Assembly: GCA_015956445.1 (NCBI GenBank) | Contig: WIUZ02000002.1 | Span: forward strand, 2,604,001-2,668,000 | Reading direction: 5' to 3' | Length of the DNA: 64,000 nt | Source: Thelephora terrestris | Taxonomy: Eukaryota; Basidiomycota; Agaricomycetes; Thelephorales; Thelephoraceae | Part shown: positions 1 to 12,960 of the stretch, in pieces | How the letters are laid out: each line of letters opens with the position of its first letter | Numbering within the stretch: position 1 is the stretch's first letter | Program-made: the position numbers and the translations under genes | Notes under the pieces: generated by a model | Told to the model about the DNA's origin: nothing | The model's database searches: none | Seen by the model: the letters and a program-made list of their open reading frames with translations, nothing else

Positions 1-3000
1 AGACTTTAGTTGACGCGCAACAACTCAATGCGATATCGAGAAGAGGGAATGTGTGGCGGAGGGGAGAAACCGGGAGCATGGGACAGGGAACGAGATAAGG
101 AAAGATGGGCAGGAGTACGATAACTCACCGCTGTGATCCCCTCTGCCTCGAAGGTGGCCAAAATAACCACCCACGACCAAATACAAGATGGTATTTCGAG
201 TATTCGCGGGGCACGAAGAGACTAAAAAATAGCCCCCCTGTACTCTCTTTCTCATCCACACCACCCGCACGTCTTAGGTGTTGGCTATGCGAAGAGTATC
301 TAAGTTAGGACCACGGGGCCATCGAACCCGGTCGAGTTGCTTTCGACGTTAGAGGTACCTGATGAAAATCGCGAAGTTAGAGCTCGAGCCAGTCGCAACC
401 GAGGGTAAGTAGAAGCGTACCGATGCCACGAAGGCCCTAACAGTTGGTGATCACAGCGCTGGAGGAAAGGAAGAGAGCCACACTTTCGTGCAATATATAC
501 CTAACAGTTACGTAATGGAGCATTCAAGATCAATGTGCCTCCAATTCTTGAAATCGGTCTGAGTCGGTCCGAAGCGGCAGAACCGAAGATGATGTGTCTC
601 TGGCCTAGTCTTGAGGAATCTCAGCGAACGGACGGGGCAGGTCGGACCGTCAGAACGAAACTTAGGCCTGGCAGGTGAGACGACATTCTATTACACAGTA
701 TCAAGGTACAGAACGTCAAGTCGAAAGGGTCCTGGGATATTTGATTTTCTGAGTCTGGAACAGGCGGTCGTAAGCCTCATGAGAAACGCGCCCGTCGAGG
801 GAAGAAAAAGACTTACCACCACATCATCACAGAACGAGAAAGTCAATGACCGACTCGAAACGTGCACTAAGGGGCCAGAGACCGCGACACGAGGGAAAAG
901 ACACACTGCGTCCTACAACCCCCCGAGGCGTCACAGACCCCACACCCGACCTGCCTCCCCTCGAGTATTCGAAGGGCCGCAGGAGCGGGCAAAATCGTCC
1001 ATACCAACCTCCTGGCCGGTATCTGTGGTTTCGAGGAATCGCAGTTAGCCAAGTCGTAGGCGCCGCTATGGGAATGAGGTATACTCACGGTCAACGACAT
1101 ATTATGATGCTTTTCCAGCATCACCGTGGTGCTGGGGAAAAGAAGGTAAGCGCCGGCGTCCTAGGTTTTTATATGCTCCGCGGAAGCGAAACCCGGTGAT
1201 CGGGTTACCCAAAACCGAACGGGAGCCGGAACTCCTTATCCGAAGCTTTATCTCGGCTTCATCGTCTTTTTAGAGTCGTGGATCAGATAGGGGGGGTGTA
1301 TTTTGAGCCTGCCACACGCTCGCGGCTTGTGTGGAGTGCGAACACACTCGAGAAGGGGGATCCTTGCGGGCGGATTGGAATAACTTTTCGCAGAAAACGA
1401 TGCGGCCGCTTCTATATAGATTTTGACAGGTATTATACAGAAGCTCGTCTACAAAGGTTTCTCGAAAAAACGGGCGTCGTGCTGTCTGAGCGTCTGAAGG
1501 TGGGAAAGGCGTAATAGAAAAATAGAAGGGAGGAGTCCTCAGGGGAAGATACCGAGAAGGGTGTGTGAACTAACGGGAAGAGGAAGTGACCGAACGACAG
1601 ACGACGACAATGACCTGGGGTAATTTATTTTCTTGAGACACCTATCAGAATCGCCGAATAGGGACAAGCGGTTCCGGTGTGTGTCAAAGATAAGGCGGGG
1701 CGCGTGTGTGAAGGGTTGTGCGGTAAGCCGGGGCGAACTGAATAAAAGATGTGAAGAGGGTGCCTCACCATTCATTACACGCAAAGTGCTCATAACCCAA
1801 CACCACATGAGATGCAGGGCACCAATTGTGTTCCGAGGGAACTCATCAGCCTAAGACTTCCGATCCCAAATGGCGACAAGAGGGGGGAGAGACGCACACG
1901 AGATTCATCTTCAGGACACCCCCAACGGAGAGGACCGCGGAAGGACCTCAAGAACTGAAAGGGCGTATGACTTTTTGCGTGCAAATCAAAAGCGAATGAG
2001 ATCGACGAGATCGACGGTAGTGCGGAGAATGGAGAGGGTCGCGAGACGTACGCTCGAGGCAAACCGGCCTGAAATGAGAGGACAGTGCCCGAGTCAGAGA
2101 GACTCTTCCAGGCATGAACGAATGGGCTAGAGAAAAAGAAAAGAGACCGCTTGAGCCGCTTTTCTACAAACCGAACAATGGATTACCTAAGATCCTACCA
2201 TATATGAGGATTCTTTAAGACGGACGCCAACTCAACGTTTCCTTGACATCTCCCATGACCATCGGACGGTTCTGATCTATCAAAGAACGGTCTTCAGTAA
2301 ACGCGCGTTGCAACGCGGTCCGGATCCTAGTATCCAACGAGAGACGATACCGCGAGTTTGCAAAACCCAGACCTCGAGCGGGTTCCCCTACGCCATCAAC
2401 CTGGCGGAACGATGAGAAACAATAGGATCAATAACCGCCGATGTCAAGCCATTGGCTTGACGCACGGGTGTAAGCGAGAACCTTGAACCGCGGATTCACG
2501 AGCGCGGGTCTCGATTTTGGGGTGAAAAGGAATGACATTCTGGTACAAGGTGACAAGTGTACAGAGATGCCGCTCGCTATACTCATCTGATATCAAGGAG
2601 AAGCGACGAAATCCGAGCAGCGACATCCGGATTTCGAAGATACTGTATGTTGAATTCACCTCATCTTGCCCGCCAGCCCTGCAAAGGAACCACGAAAGGA
2701 CGATCGATAAGAGAGACTTGGGCTGATTGATTTCACGAGACGCCTTCACATTCGCAAGGAAGAGGTGGAAGTTTGCCAGTGAGTTATGAGCACCGGAAGA
2801 TCTCGAGCATGATCAGATCGAATAGAGGAAACGCGGCATCGCTCGGCGTTTGATAGGCATGTACGGAGTCGTGAGACTTCCATAGTTCGCGGTAGGGCTG
2901 CGCTCGTCCAGTCAGCGAGTCAAGTGAATTGGAGAGAAACTGGGGTGGTGGAGACAGAAAAGATTCGCTGCGGGAGGTATGGAAAGGTTGATACCGCAAG

Positions 3001-3480
3001 TGAGTGGAGCAATAGAAGGATTTTTGGGGCCGCCGTGAAATGTCTTTACAGGTAACGCGTGTAGTTTGTCCGCGCGCTGAAAAACAAGGATAGGGTCAGA
3101 ACTAGGATCCGGATCGAATAGCGGCGTAGATGAATCGGATGCACTTTACCGAGGTATTACACTCAGGTCGCACAAGGTGGTGAACGAAAGCGAACGACAG
3201 AGCGCCTACATAACGCGTGCTCTACTGTCATCTGATCCGCGTCAGTGGCTGGGCGCCTACGCGTCGGCACCTCGGACTCGGACAAACATGAGACCATAAC
3301 GCGGAACTTTGGCTCTCGTTCGTTCATTGAAAGGATTAGACCAGGGCGGCGACTACGCCAATCGTGTTCATCTGAGCGCTGTCTCTTCGGCTCCCCATAT
3401 TTCATCTGGCGATCATCGATGTTGATAAAGGCTTTTAACGTTTAGCACTAGCGCTGGTGTCCTAGGAAAAATCCTAGGAA
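1..3480. other. no supportable gene
   Basis: Only short open frames on both strands, none longer than about 145 codons and none with a recognisable motif or a convincing intron pattern. No terminal repeats, tandem arrays or RNA gene could be defined. It may hold decayed transposon or intergenic DNA. I see nothing to annotate. Confidence 0.5.
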
Positions 3481-4480
3481 ACGAAGAATCTCCGAATCAG
3501 ATCTGCCAAGGACCCCCTATGTGTGCACCCGTTGTGCCTGTTTGTCCTTCATTCAGCTGCGGTCGAATATTCCAGGTTCAGTGGCGCTTTGATCCATCAA
3601 GAGGCTTTATTTACTGGTCCGTTGGAACCTGGTTGTGGTCCCCGAATGGTCCTCGTCCACCGGCACTTGCCATAGGTCCCAGAGGACTGTTCTCGTTCAG
3701 TGTCGTTCTCCCACCGATTGCAGTAACTTCCAGCACGAACTCTGGGACGTATGGAGTCGATGGCTTCAGGTATCGGGTGGGAACGCCATACTAGGATTCA
3801 CGGGAGGCACATCTTAACATCTCCAATTCCGGGACAGACTAAAAGAACGCACCTGAACTCATCTTCGGTGTTTAAGTACTGCCTGCCGTTTAGCGTTGGG
3901 CAAACACCGCATGATTTCGCAGCAAGGGGTACGTAGTATGTAGACGACAGCGGCGGAGGTGAGGTATATTGTCCGTTGGCCGCTGGAGCCTGGACGTCAG
4001 GCCAAGCGATCGGTTTCCGAGATGTCGGGCGAGTCATTCTGACAGGATATGGGGATTTGCACGGATCCATACCCCTTGCGCATCGTTCTGAATCACGGGC
4101 TGCCGACCTAGATTCCCTCCGTGACCATGGGGGAGAAAAACGAACGATCTTGTACTCATCTATTTCGATTTTTAAAACGACACCAGGCCCAGAAGGCACA
4201 CGTACGAGTCCACCCCCCACGCATGGATCTATCCGTTACCGATAATCTTTGCCTCGGACTCTCATGCATTTCTCGAGGTGTGGAATGGAGTCGATCACCG
4301 TGCTAAGATCTCCGAGCTCGTCTCCGTACGCTTCAATCAAAAATGAAACATGTACGTCTGAGTAACAAAGGTGGAATACATCATAAATATTTCAGGAAAA
4401 GAGCGGGCGAATCGTACAGCATGTGATCACAGCAGACGTACAAGATAACAGCGAGGATAGATACAATGTCTGCCCCCCTC
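3481..4480. other. no supportable gene
   Basis: Overlapping open frames of up to 140 codons on both strands but no family signature. The stretch lies downstream of the UstYa-like gene that reads leftwards from 5433, so part may be its 3' flank. Nothing else could be supported. Confidence 0.4.
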
Positions 4481-5433
4481 TCACTTCTTATGGTAACTCT
4501 CGTTGCCTTCGACTTCATCCCAAATCAGGCTCCAGTCACGACAAACGTGAGTTACGTCGCTGACGACCGTGTTCGGCCCGAGTGGGTGTCTGGCGCTCTC
4601 CAGGGTCAAATCGGCCCTGCACAGCACCATTTGTCTCAAATAATTCATGCAATGCGCCGCAAGTCTGCCCGGTTCGGTGTACGGCGGGCGTCGACGGGCC
4701 ATTAAAGATTCTCGCACGACGTTCAGGCATCTGAGTTGGTGGAACAACGAGAACGTGAACGGTTTCCGTTCTCCGCCTTCCATCGTGAGCCAGACGACTC
4801 CGTCGTGGTTCGGGCCGGGCAGAGTCGCGTTGTTCCATTCGAGGATTCCGAGGTCGGTCCCCAAGTCGTAGTGCACGGTGTTTTCCATCGGTAGGTGTGC
4901 GATCGGGAGAGGTTTCTTGAGCCATGGCGGGAGGTCGTGTTCTGCTACGTGTTTGATTTTGTATGCTGTGAAACGCGTGCGATGGTCCCGTGAAAGGTTC
5001 GCGTGAGTCAGGAAGCCCTGAAGCTGGGATAACGGAGAATTTGAGACTTGCTGTAGCCTAATCGATCGTCGTCACTTGCGCCGGGCGGGGGTATGTCGGG
5101 ATACCGGAACCGGCCTTCATGTCGGCGCTCCGTTCCGCTGTAAGCGAGGAAGAGGAGGAAAGAAGTGGAAAGGAACGCGAAGAGAGGGAGGGAGGTCTTC
5201 CTCAACAATATCGCTGACATGCCGACCGCGTCGGGAGGGAAGGGAGTTCTAGGGAGTTCCCTCCAAGCGCTGACTTGCCCGCACGGGTAGAGCCGATCCT
5301 GGTCGGGGGACTGCGCACTTTGAGCGTCTCCGTCAGTCTCCGTCTCGGGAATGTAATCAACCTCATCCATGTATCCAACACCCTGCTCTGGAGGAGACCT
5401 CATATGGCTCGCCGGGGCACCGCGCAGTGGCAT
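4481..5433 (-). CDS. UstYa-like (DUF3328) membrane oxidase-type protein
   Basis: The 3' exon contains the two paired motifs of the UstYa/DUF3328 family: HQLRC (in FHQLRCLNVVRESL) and, about 25 residues later, HCMNYLRQ. The upstream exon encodes a hydrophobic segment (LPLFAFLSTSFLLFLAYSG), the usual single N-terminal membrane anchor. The reading frame can be followed from about 5025 down to the stop at 4481; the junction with the 5' exon near 5030-5090 was not resolved, and a further intron near 5215-5275 is possible. Members of the family act in cyclising or oxidising fungal ribosomally made peptides and other secondary metabolites, but many basidiomycete copies have no known substrate. No precursor peptide or other cluster gene is visible nearby. 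Start is uncertain: 5433 or an internal Met. Confidence 0.72.
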
Positions 5434-7091
5434 GTTGCCCCTCCACCAGCTTTCAAATCTGTCACCGCAGGCTCGGTAGCCACGTACGGTGACCTACGAC
5501 GAATGCTGCTCGTCTCCGCTGCTGGCAACCATCGATCAACGACCAATCCATCCCCAGGAGACGTATCACGTTCAGCCGTTGTCGAGGACTGGATCCGGGA
5601 CACCGCCGGTCGTTACTGACAGGTATTCAACAGCGCCGGACAGATTTTACTTCTGATCAGAGGTATCTGGAGGTTCGTGTCCTGAATGGCAGGTTGTGTT
5701 TGGGTGTGTTACTACACGGTGACCACCAGAACATTCCGTTGGTCCGATTATCAGGGAGTGAGTGTCACTTGACCACTGCTCGGCGGTTATACACGTTAGA
5801 CGTTGAATACAGCGCAGCCAGATCGAACGCCACGGGGCATCGTGTGTAGAGGCACGCAGTGGCCCCCGGGCCCAGTAGACTCTCGTCTGTTCTCGTCTTT
5901 TGCAAACCGATATTGGATTCAAGCAGTGAATTATCGAGATGCGATCAATATTGCGGGGGAAAGGGCCCCCTCGCTATTCGCTCTCCTCCCCGAAACCCTG
6001 TGTGACGCTCCCTCTGGAGATCGCCACGGAGGACGGATATTTTGGTCAAATTTACTGAAAGGCATGAGCTACTTTAGTGAACGCCCTCCCCCGAGCCTCT
6101 GTTCACGAAATCGTTCAGGATACCTCCTCCCCAGCGATGAAACCAACTCAATTATCAGTGAGGCACTGCCCAGAAGATTTTCTCGAATAGAGAGCATCCA
6201 GAGGATTGTCACCTGGCCCACCATCACGACTTAAAGCCATACATACGAAGGGCAAATTAGGGTAAATTACCATGCAGCGGTGCTTCGACTATTTTTACCA
6301 TCCTCCGGTTATTTATGTGTGCTCCGAAGACGAATTTGTGGGGGTAACCGGAACATGTGAACTACCTAATCCGCACATAGAACGATCATGTGTATCAATC
6401 TCCGCTCAAACCCACTGGCGCTGCTGTATATCACTACTCGATCGCACTTGCAATGTAATAACTTTATCATTCCAGGCCACAGCGGGCACGCTCACAGACC
6501 CATAATACTCGTCGCACAAATCCAAGTCTTTGGGAACAACGCGACGGACAGTCACCGCCGCTGAGCTGAATTCCGTGGGACAAAGTTCAGGAAATATTCT
6601 TGAATCCCGGAGCGACCTCCTTTCTTGGCAACTTCCTGATGGAATCAGTTTTTTGTTCCGGAGTGCTTCTCCTCTTTTTCCCACTTTTCAAGTGACGGAT
6701 TGAAAGCGGAAGGTTTTCTTCAGCGCATCCTGCAAGAATCGTTTCTATGAGGCATTCACCTTTCCTACGTGGTTCTCCCATCCCACGGTGACATCAACAG
6801 CTGCGCTCGCCAACAGATATCAAGCCTGCCCGTTTCTGTATAACGCAGCGTTAGCGTTAGTTTTCCCCGCCTTCGCCTCTCCCTCGTTCCCTTTGTCTCC
6901 TTTGGTTGTGGGGAGTTTGGTCTGGGCGGATGGAGAGTACCGCCGTGGATCCAGCCATCGTTTTGGATGCTTTGCGGGTCCAATATGTCTCCGTGAGTCT
7001 CAGCTTTTCACTGTAGGCTTTCTTCTCTAAAGAGTCGTCATCCGGATACCCTCTCCGAACTCGAATTTATAGTACCTTCATCGTGAGTCCC
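5434..7091. other. no supportable gene; possible 5' part of the DUF6533 gene
   Basis: Short frames on both strands without a family signature. The right part (about 6790-7090) may contain the promoter or a first exon of the DUF6533 gene, whose start I could not fix. Confidence 0.35.
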
Positions 7092-8717
7092 TTAACTCGT
7101 GAACCAGCCTTCAAGACGCTCATTTTGTCGTCAATGAACTTTACATCGCTCAAGTGTCCATGCTAGCGCTGATGGTAAGTCCCCTCCGTGCTTGTGGCGT
7201 CTGGCGCAGCTTTTCAACTCGGACGACATCCGATCACAAGGTACATGACTGGCTTATCCTCCTCGACCGCGAAATCGAACACGTCTGGCGGACCCAGTGG
7301 GGTATCAACAAGGTACTCTACATCATATCGCGGTATGGGCCGTTTTTAGATATGCCCATCACGATTGTCAGTAAGTCAACGTTTCAACCTTCATCCTCCT
7401 GTATCATCGAGTGCTTACCGGGAACTCTGCCGCTCTGTAGCGCACATCGCTCCATATGGCATGATAGATTATAATGTGTGTCAACGTTGTAAGCGTCCAA
7501 TGTAGGATGTCCAACTGAAACACCTCAGACCTGCAATACCCTCTACAAAATCGCCACCTGTGAGAGAAAAATGCCATCCTGTGGAGTTCATTTGTGCTCA
7601 GATCTCGACCGTTGAATATAGGGAACACCTTCATTGGGATATCAATCTCGGAATGTCGGTTTTCGGAGTGGCATATATTCTCCTCAGTACTCATTTTCTG
7701 TCGCTTATAGCCATCCTTCTCTTGAGAACCAACGCGATATATTCCAGATCGAAGCGGGTCACCATCCCTCTATCAGTCGCTTACGCGGTGCGTCCCCAGG
7801 ATACTCTTGCCGCAGCCGTCTGAAGTTTATCGATTTTCCAGGTATCAGCCGTGGCCGGGATCATATGTACCTGGCTATATCTCCGAAACACGGTCTGTGA
7901 GTGATTTTTCAGGTTCGAGCGGTCGACGTGTGCTTGAACGATGGGATGGAATCAGTCGGCGCACCGCCCAGCGACCTTTTCAGCGGGTGTACCCTCGTTC
8001 GGAGGGATGCGATAATCTTCTTCGACTTCTTGCTACTCCTCGTCTTTGAACTTGGTGAGTATATAGATTTTTATCTCGCGCTCGTGCGCACTCAACGGCC
8101 GTGATGACAGTCGTTATCATTTTGACCGTCGGGAGAGGGTTTCGCGATTGTGCGTATCCACCGCCACTCATTCTAGTGCGATGTTTAAAGACCCTGCTGT
8201 AGTTCACTCGGGAACCTCGCTACTAAGGGTAGTCTACCGGGACAGTAAGTCTGGTTGTCTGAAATTTCCTCCTCGAGAAAGGTATTGATGGATACTTATG
8301 TCAGGCGTCTCTTTCTTTCTCGTCCTGTTTGGTCAGTTCTAATGCCGGGTTCGCGAATTCGACGCTCACGGTTCGGGTCAGGTATCACTCTCTCCGCGAT
8401 CCTCATTCTCGCGCTGGCACCGGTGAGCAGAATCGCATGGACCTCACGATCTCTGAACCCGCGTTTAACCATATCGCCCACTTTCGTTGTAGCCTCAGTT
8501 CAGCGGGCTCATGGGAGCCTCCACCCGAGTCATGCACAGCATCATCTGTTCTCGGATCTTGCTGAACCTCAGAGAAGCGGTGACGCCGAACAATACTTCG
8601 ACGGAGGTCTCGACCGGTCTCGCGTTCGCGAGTTCTTTCGGCCAACGAACGACTCAACCCCAACATGAGACGATTAGGTTGGAAGTACACCACACTTGGA
8701 GCGGTGAGGAGAGTTGA
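7092..8717 (+). CDS. DUF6533-family integral membrane protein, multi-exon
   Basis: Successive plus-strand exons match the conserved blocks of this basidiomycete multi-pass membrane family. Exon 7241-7370 gives VHDWLILLDREIEHVWRTQW followed by NKVLYIISRYGPF, the DUF6533 signature. The preceding exon ends at 7174 with a GTAAGT donor (intron 7175-7240), and the next donor is at 7371. About 7600-7790 encodes helices ending LSLIAILLLRTNAIYSRSKR, about 7915-8055 has RRDAIIFFDFLLLLVFELG, and the last exon has LHSIICSRILLNLREA, the usual C-terminal block. The role of the family is unknown. Some splice junctions (near 7488-7530 and 8100-8500) did not join cleanly in frame, so a decayed copy cannot be excluded. 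The start codon is unresolved. Confidence 0.62.
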
Positions 8718-8852
8718 GGGCGCTGAAAAGCCAACGGTTTCTCTTTGGGGGGTTCGACGGCGTGCCAGACATCGACTGGTTTGTAGAGTAGTGTACCAAT
8801 GTTTTCGCATATATATACCTAGCAGATAATGTAAATACCCTTGTTTACAAAC

Positions 8853-9105
8853 CAGTGTTGGACAGCTGATAGCCCAGCCGTTGTGACAGGCTGCACAGCT
8901 CCCGGTTTGTGTAGTAGCCAGCGGCTGGCGGCTTCATAGCCCATTGCTTGGTACACGTGACCCATGCCACGTCACAATTCCTCCGGTCACGCGTACATAC
9001 CGCTTTGCAGAATAGCCCCTGAAACAGCTACCTGCCGGACTGTCAGCCGTGGCTACTAGCGAACAGCCGTGAGCTGGCCGCTGCTTCCAGCTTGTCCAAC
9101 ACTGG
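8853..9105. mobile_element. short inverted-repeat element (MITE-like)
   Basis: The ends are inverted repeats: CCAGTGTTGGACAGCT at the left and AGCTTGTCCAACACTGG at the right, about 250 bp apart with one extra base in the right arm. The interior is GC-rich with repeated GCCAGC/GGCTGG motifs and no open frame. No target duplication could be recognised, so the outer limit is uncertain by a few bases. The family is not assigned. Confidence 0.55.
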
Positions 9106-10634
9106 GAGCAACACTCGTTGTGGTGTCCGACGTTGGCATCCAATCATATTGTTGTAGCCCATTATGTGTGCTCGGTGACCGCAGCTGCACCGAGCTTCGG
9201 GCTTCGGGATAGGATTATCGACCTACATCAAAACAAGGCCTAACCTAGTTATCGAGTCTCCTTCCCGAGCGTTTCAACGAACTTGTGTACTCAATGGGTG
9301 GTACCCGAACCCTTGGTACACCGTTGAATTAGCCCAGTTCTCGACAAGCCAATCAGTAAACTCAGGGATCTGCCTCATGTGGAGAGCGTGAGCCGAGGGT
9401 ACAGTGCTGTGATTGATGAGGCCACGGGCGGCCTTCTGCTGATCGAGGGTCGGATCCTAGACGAGGTCGTCTGTATCAGCGGTTGACCGGATTGATGACC
9501 GGATCACAGGGTGGCGAATGTTGATACTTAGGGCTCGCTGCTCCAGATCAATGATGAATCGACGACGGCTGGGAAAGTTACTGGGGCAGCTCACCGAGGA
9601 AGCTTAGTTGGTGACCCCCCTGAGAGTGTATTGACCGGCGCGATTAACAAGTCTTCTTCAATACCCGAAACTCACGCATCAGTTTTTTCGTATTCATTCC
9701 CCAGGAGGAAACCACCTCGTGTTTGGACGGCAGGAACGGAAACTGTTTCGCTGATGCCACATCACGCTTCGGAGCAGTGCGTTAGTGGGACCATCGAGCG
9801 TTTCATAGAGTTATTCCTCTGCGACAGCTGTACCTCTAGAGACGAATGGAATGGGGGTTGCTGTTGTTTTCCGAGCTCAGGCAGTCGGTTTGTCGGCTCG
9901 CGGTCAACGTTGTTGGCGTGCGATCCGAGGGTGCTGCTGGGAGGGGTGTTGACCGCAGCCTCCGCAGCTCAGAAGAAGGGTGATCAGCTTGAGAGATGCG
10001 CCGACTTGGGTTGATGGTGAATCCTGCACAGCTCAAATTAGGATGGAAGAGCCGAAGAGGGTTGTTTCGGCTGTTTCCGGGAGGCCGTCTTACTTTACCA
10101 CACCCAGGAGCTCCATCTCTTGCTGGGTGGCCTAACGTCGGTGACGCTCACGAAGACCATTCGGACGTGATCTCGGTCCTGTATCTTTGGGCCGTCTATT
10201 TTAACTCCTCGAGTTTCCCCATGAACGCCCGAAGACCCGTTATTTCCTTCCGCTGGTACCGGCTCGATGTGGGGTTCGAAGGGGGATTCAAGTTCTGGAA
10301 CTTGGACTCTCAAACAACTCAAACCGGTTTCGTTAGGTTGTACCCATCAACGAGGTCTGTGGCACCAAGATCACCTGCAATTAATGTCGGAATATCATTC
10401 ACATCAGATCCGTTCAGGACGCTGACATTCGTCTCCCTCTCCACGATGTCTGCAGTAATACTTCTCGTTCTTCTCTGCTGATCCACCATCACCGGCGTCA
10501 CCCTTTCTCGGAGTCTTGCCAGAAGTTTAAAATCCCCTGACACTCTTCTCTACCTCGAGGCCTCTCCCCGAACCGCTCCCACGCACACAACTCCCTCTGC
10601 CCTACTGATTCCACTAGTTGCACACATCTAGACC
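9106..10634. other. non-coding or decayed segment duplicated at about 62120-63060
   Basis: About 9550-10540 is recognisably related to about 62120-63060, with indels (for example around GTGTTTGGACGGCAGGAACG here and GTGTTTGGATGGCGGGAACA there), and its right part is also related to 16620-17090 and 60740-61220. Minus-strand frames here are broken. The right end should hold the promoter of 7TM-1. Confidence 0.45.
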
Positions 10635-11932
10635 ATGTCGGACTCTTCTGCACAGCCCTGGTCCGACAATCCCAACGCTCCGCAGATCCCATATTCGCTG
10701 TACTTCGCTGAGAAGGCCAATTTCGCCGGTGTCCTCATCGGCGCGATATTCTATGGTGTGTCAGCCCATTGAGTCCGTTTGCCCGTGCTCATCTGATTGG
10801 CATCGCCGTTCTAGGGATCGTCATAGTTGTCTTCTTTCAGTGTATCGGTGCATTGTTCAACTCTGGCTATCGCATCAGGGAAGGGGTCAAGTGGGGACTC
10901 GTGGCCTACACGATGGTGATGTTCTCGTTCGTGACGATATTCACTGCGATGAACCTCGATATTCAATCCATCTCCTACATCGATAACCGAGAATTCCCTG
11001 GCAACGACGCGCTACCTCCAGGACCTCTTGGATACCAGTACCTCATCTACTCCAAGGCGATCAGCATCGTCCCAAATCTTATGTTCCTCTTGAACAACTG
11101 GTTGGCCGATGGCTTCTTGGTGAGTCCGGTGCCAAACTCACTCTCCTGGGTGACTCACGTAAGCCTACCTTGAAGCTCCATCGTTGCTACGTCATTTATC
11201 GACGGAACTACTGGATCGTCGCCTTCCCAAGTCTGATGTACCTGGCCTCTTTGGGTATGTTCTCCGCAAGTCTAGAGCGGCACCATCGGTTGACTCGATA
11301 CAGCGATGGGTATCACGCTCATCTACCAAACCTCCCAACCGGAAAGTAGCATCTGGAACTCCGTTGCCATCAACTTCGGACTTCCATACTTTTCGATCTC
11401 CCTATCGCTGAATATCCTCCTTACGCTCCTAATCGTCTCACGGCTCATCATGCATAGCGGGAACGTCCGAAAGGCCACGGGGGCTCCCGCTGGTACCAGC
11501 GAATTGCATCAGACCATCGTCACTGTGCTCGTGGAGTGTTCTGCCCTATACGCCGTTAATTCTCTGTTGTTCGTTGGGCCGTGGGGCGCCAATAGTCACG
11601 TTGCCGATATCTTCTTACCTATTCTCGCTGAGACTCAGGTTTGTACTATTCCTATCAACAAGCCCGTGAAGCGTCTGTCTAATCTTGGGTACGAAAAGGT
11701 TATCGCTCCGTTGTTGATTGTTCGACGCCTGGCTGACCAGAGCGCGTTGACGGGCGACACTATCCTCACCGGGAGCATGCACCATAGGAGTCGAGTGGAG
11801 TTGATTGGTGGTAGTGGGACTCTTCCTGGAGAGCGTCCCTTGAGCTCGATGAATACGTATGGGAAGACTTTGGGTGATCAGTTCGGTGTTGGGGTTGAGA
11901 CGAAGGCCGACCTGCATCGCGATGAGGTCTAA
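10635..11932 (+). CDS. seven-helix membrane protein 7TM-1, intact
   Basis: Five exons (10635-10755, 10815-11119, 11176-11254, 11304-11638, 11699-11932) join with correct phases into 357 codons. The protein starts MSDSSAQPWSD and has about seven hydrophobic segments, including FAGVLIGAIFYG, LVAYTMVMFSFVTIF, a segment around YFSISLSLNILLTLLIVSRL, and VECSALYAVNSLLFVG; the block ADIFLPILAETQ then VIAPLLIVRRLADQ is typical of a large orphan family of basidiomycete multi-pass proteins. The C-terminal tail of about 50 residues is polar. Function is unknown; a receptor-like role is only a guess from topology. It is the left member of the 7TM-NLR tandem array and the only copy here with an unbroken frame. 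Confidence 0.82.
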
Positions 11933-12960
11933 GGTTCCAAAGGCCTCGGAGAACTCGATTCAGTCGACCTCGCTGAGGCCGGGATTCTGTCATCTCTTTC
12001 GTAGTTGGTGGCGCGCTCGGTTTAATCTTCTCTGCACGACCCTTCCCAACAGCCGCGTCCTCCAGTTCTGACGATTGCACACATATATATGTATGTCGCG
12101 TATAACGTGTATCGAGCTGTAACAAATGATTGTGTTGAGCCTGTAGGCGCAACGACGATGAACGCTGGTAGAAAAGCCTTCGAAATCCCCGGTCTTGTCA
12201 AACATGACCTGGCACCGAGTGTCCATGAGGTACGATATCACGGATTGTGGACGCGTATGCCTTGACCCCTGATGCACGCGTGCACAAGAACCTCCAACCA
12301 CAAGCAAGCCAGGATACCGGGCCGCAATGCAGCGCCAACAGCCCTACAATGGGACACGCACCGGGTCTGCAATGTGATCCTCCCCCGCTTGGACAAGATA
12401 TGCTTGAGAGAGCGAACAAGGAATAGCGCAAGTCGTATGCGAATATTAAAGCGGAACCGGATGTCGATGTGACCTTGGGAGAGGAAGATAAATGATGTCT
12501 TTGGTGCTATTCGCACTCAAGACCAAACACGTTGTTGTTTCGGCCTTACTATCTTAGGAGAAGGCCGACTCCTGAGTGAAGTATACGTATGGGTGATTGG
12601 CCATTGATTAATTGATTGGCCACATACAGATTCTTGTGCGGAAAATCCTGTCCATGGCAGGGATCCGGTCGCCTCTGTCAGGTTATCGAATCCAGAGTCC
12701 AACTGTTGGGAGAGACCGGGATAAGCCCTCTGACGAGACCCTTCGCAAGGGTCAAGACTCCCGACTGTCATAGTCTTGGCACGGCATCATGGTTCATGAG
12801 AAACATTCGTTGGCGGAAATGAAGAAGCCCCCTGTGGCCACCACGAGCCGGTCTCACCCGAGGGCTCTGTGTGCACGAAGCAACCAACCGCGCATATATA
12901 GCGAGTCCCTCATGGCCAACGGGTCGTACACTTTCCTCACATCCACCACGATCCTCTACG
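11933..12960. promoter_or_regulatory. intergenic region and likely promoter of NLR-1
   Basis: No coherent gene. The stretch is repeated with few changes at 56107-57130 before NLR-2, apart from a short insertion near 12587-12616. A TATA-like CATATATA at 12891-12898 lies about 65 bp before the NLR-1 start, and the NLR-2 copy keeps it near 57063. Confidence 0.5.

Noticed and set aside
300-345. T-arm-like GGGTTCGATGGCCCC on the minus strand
   Set aside because: The rest of a tRNA cloverleaf is absent.
3163-3405. Possible tRNA-like region (CAGTAGAGCACGCG on the minus strand)
   Set aside because: No acceptable acceptor stem, T-arm or anticodon arm could be folded.
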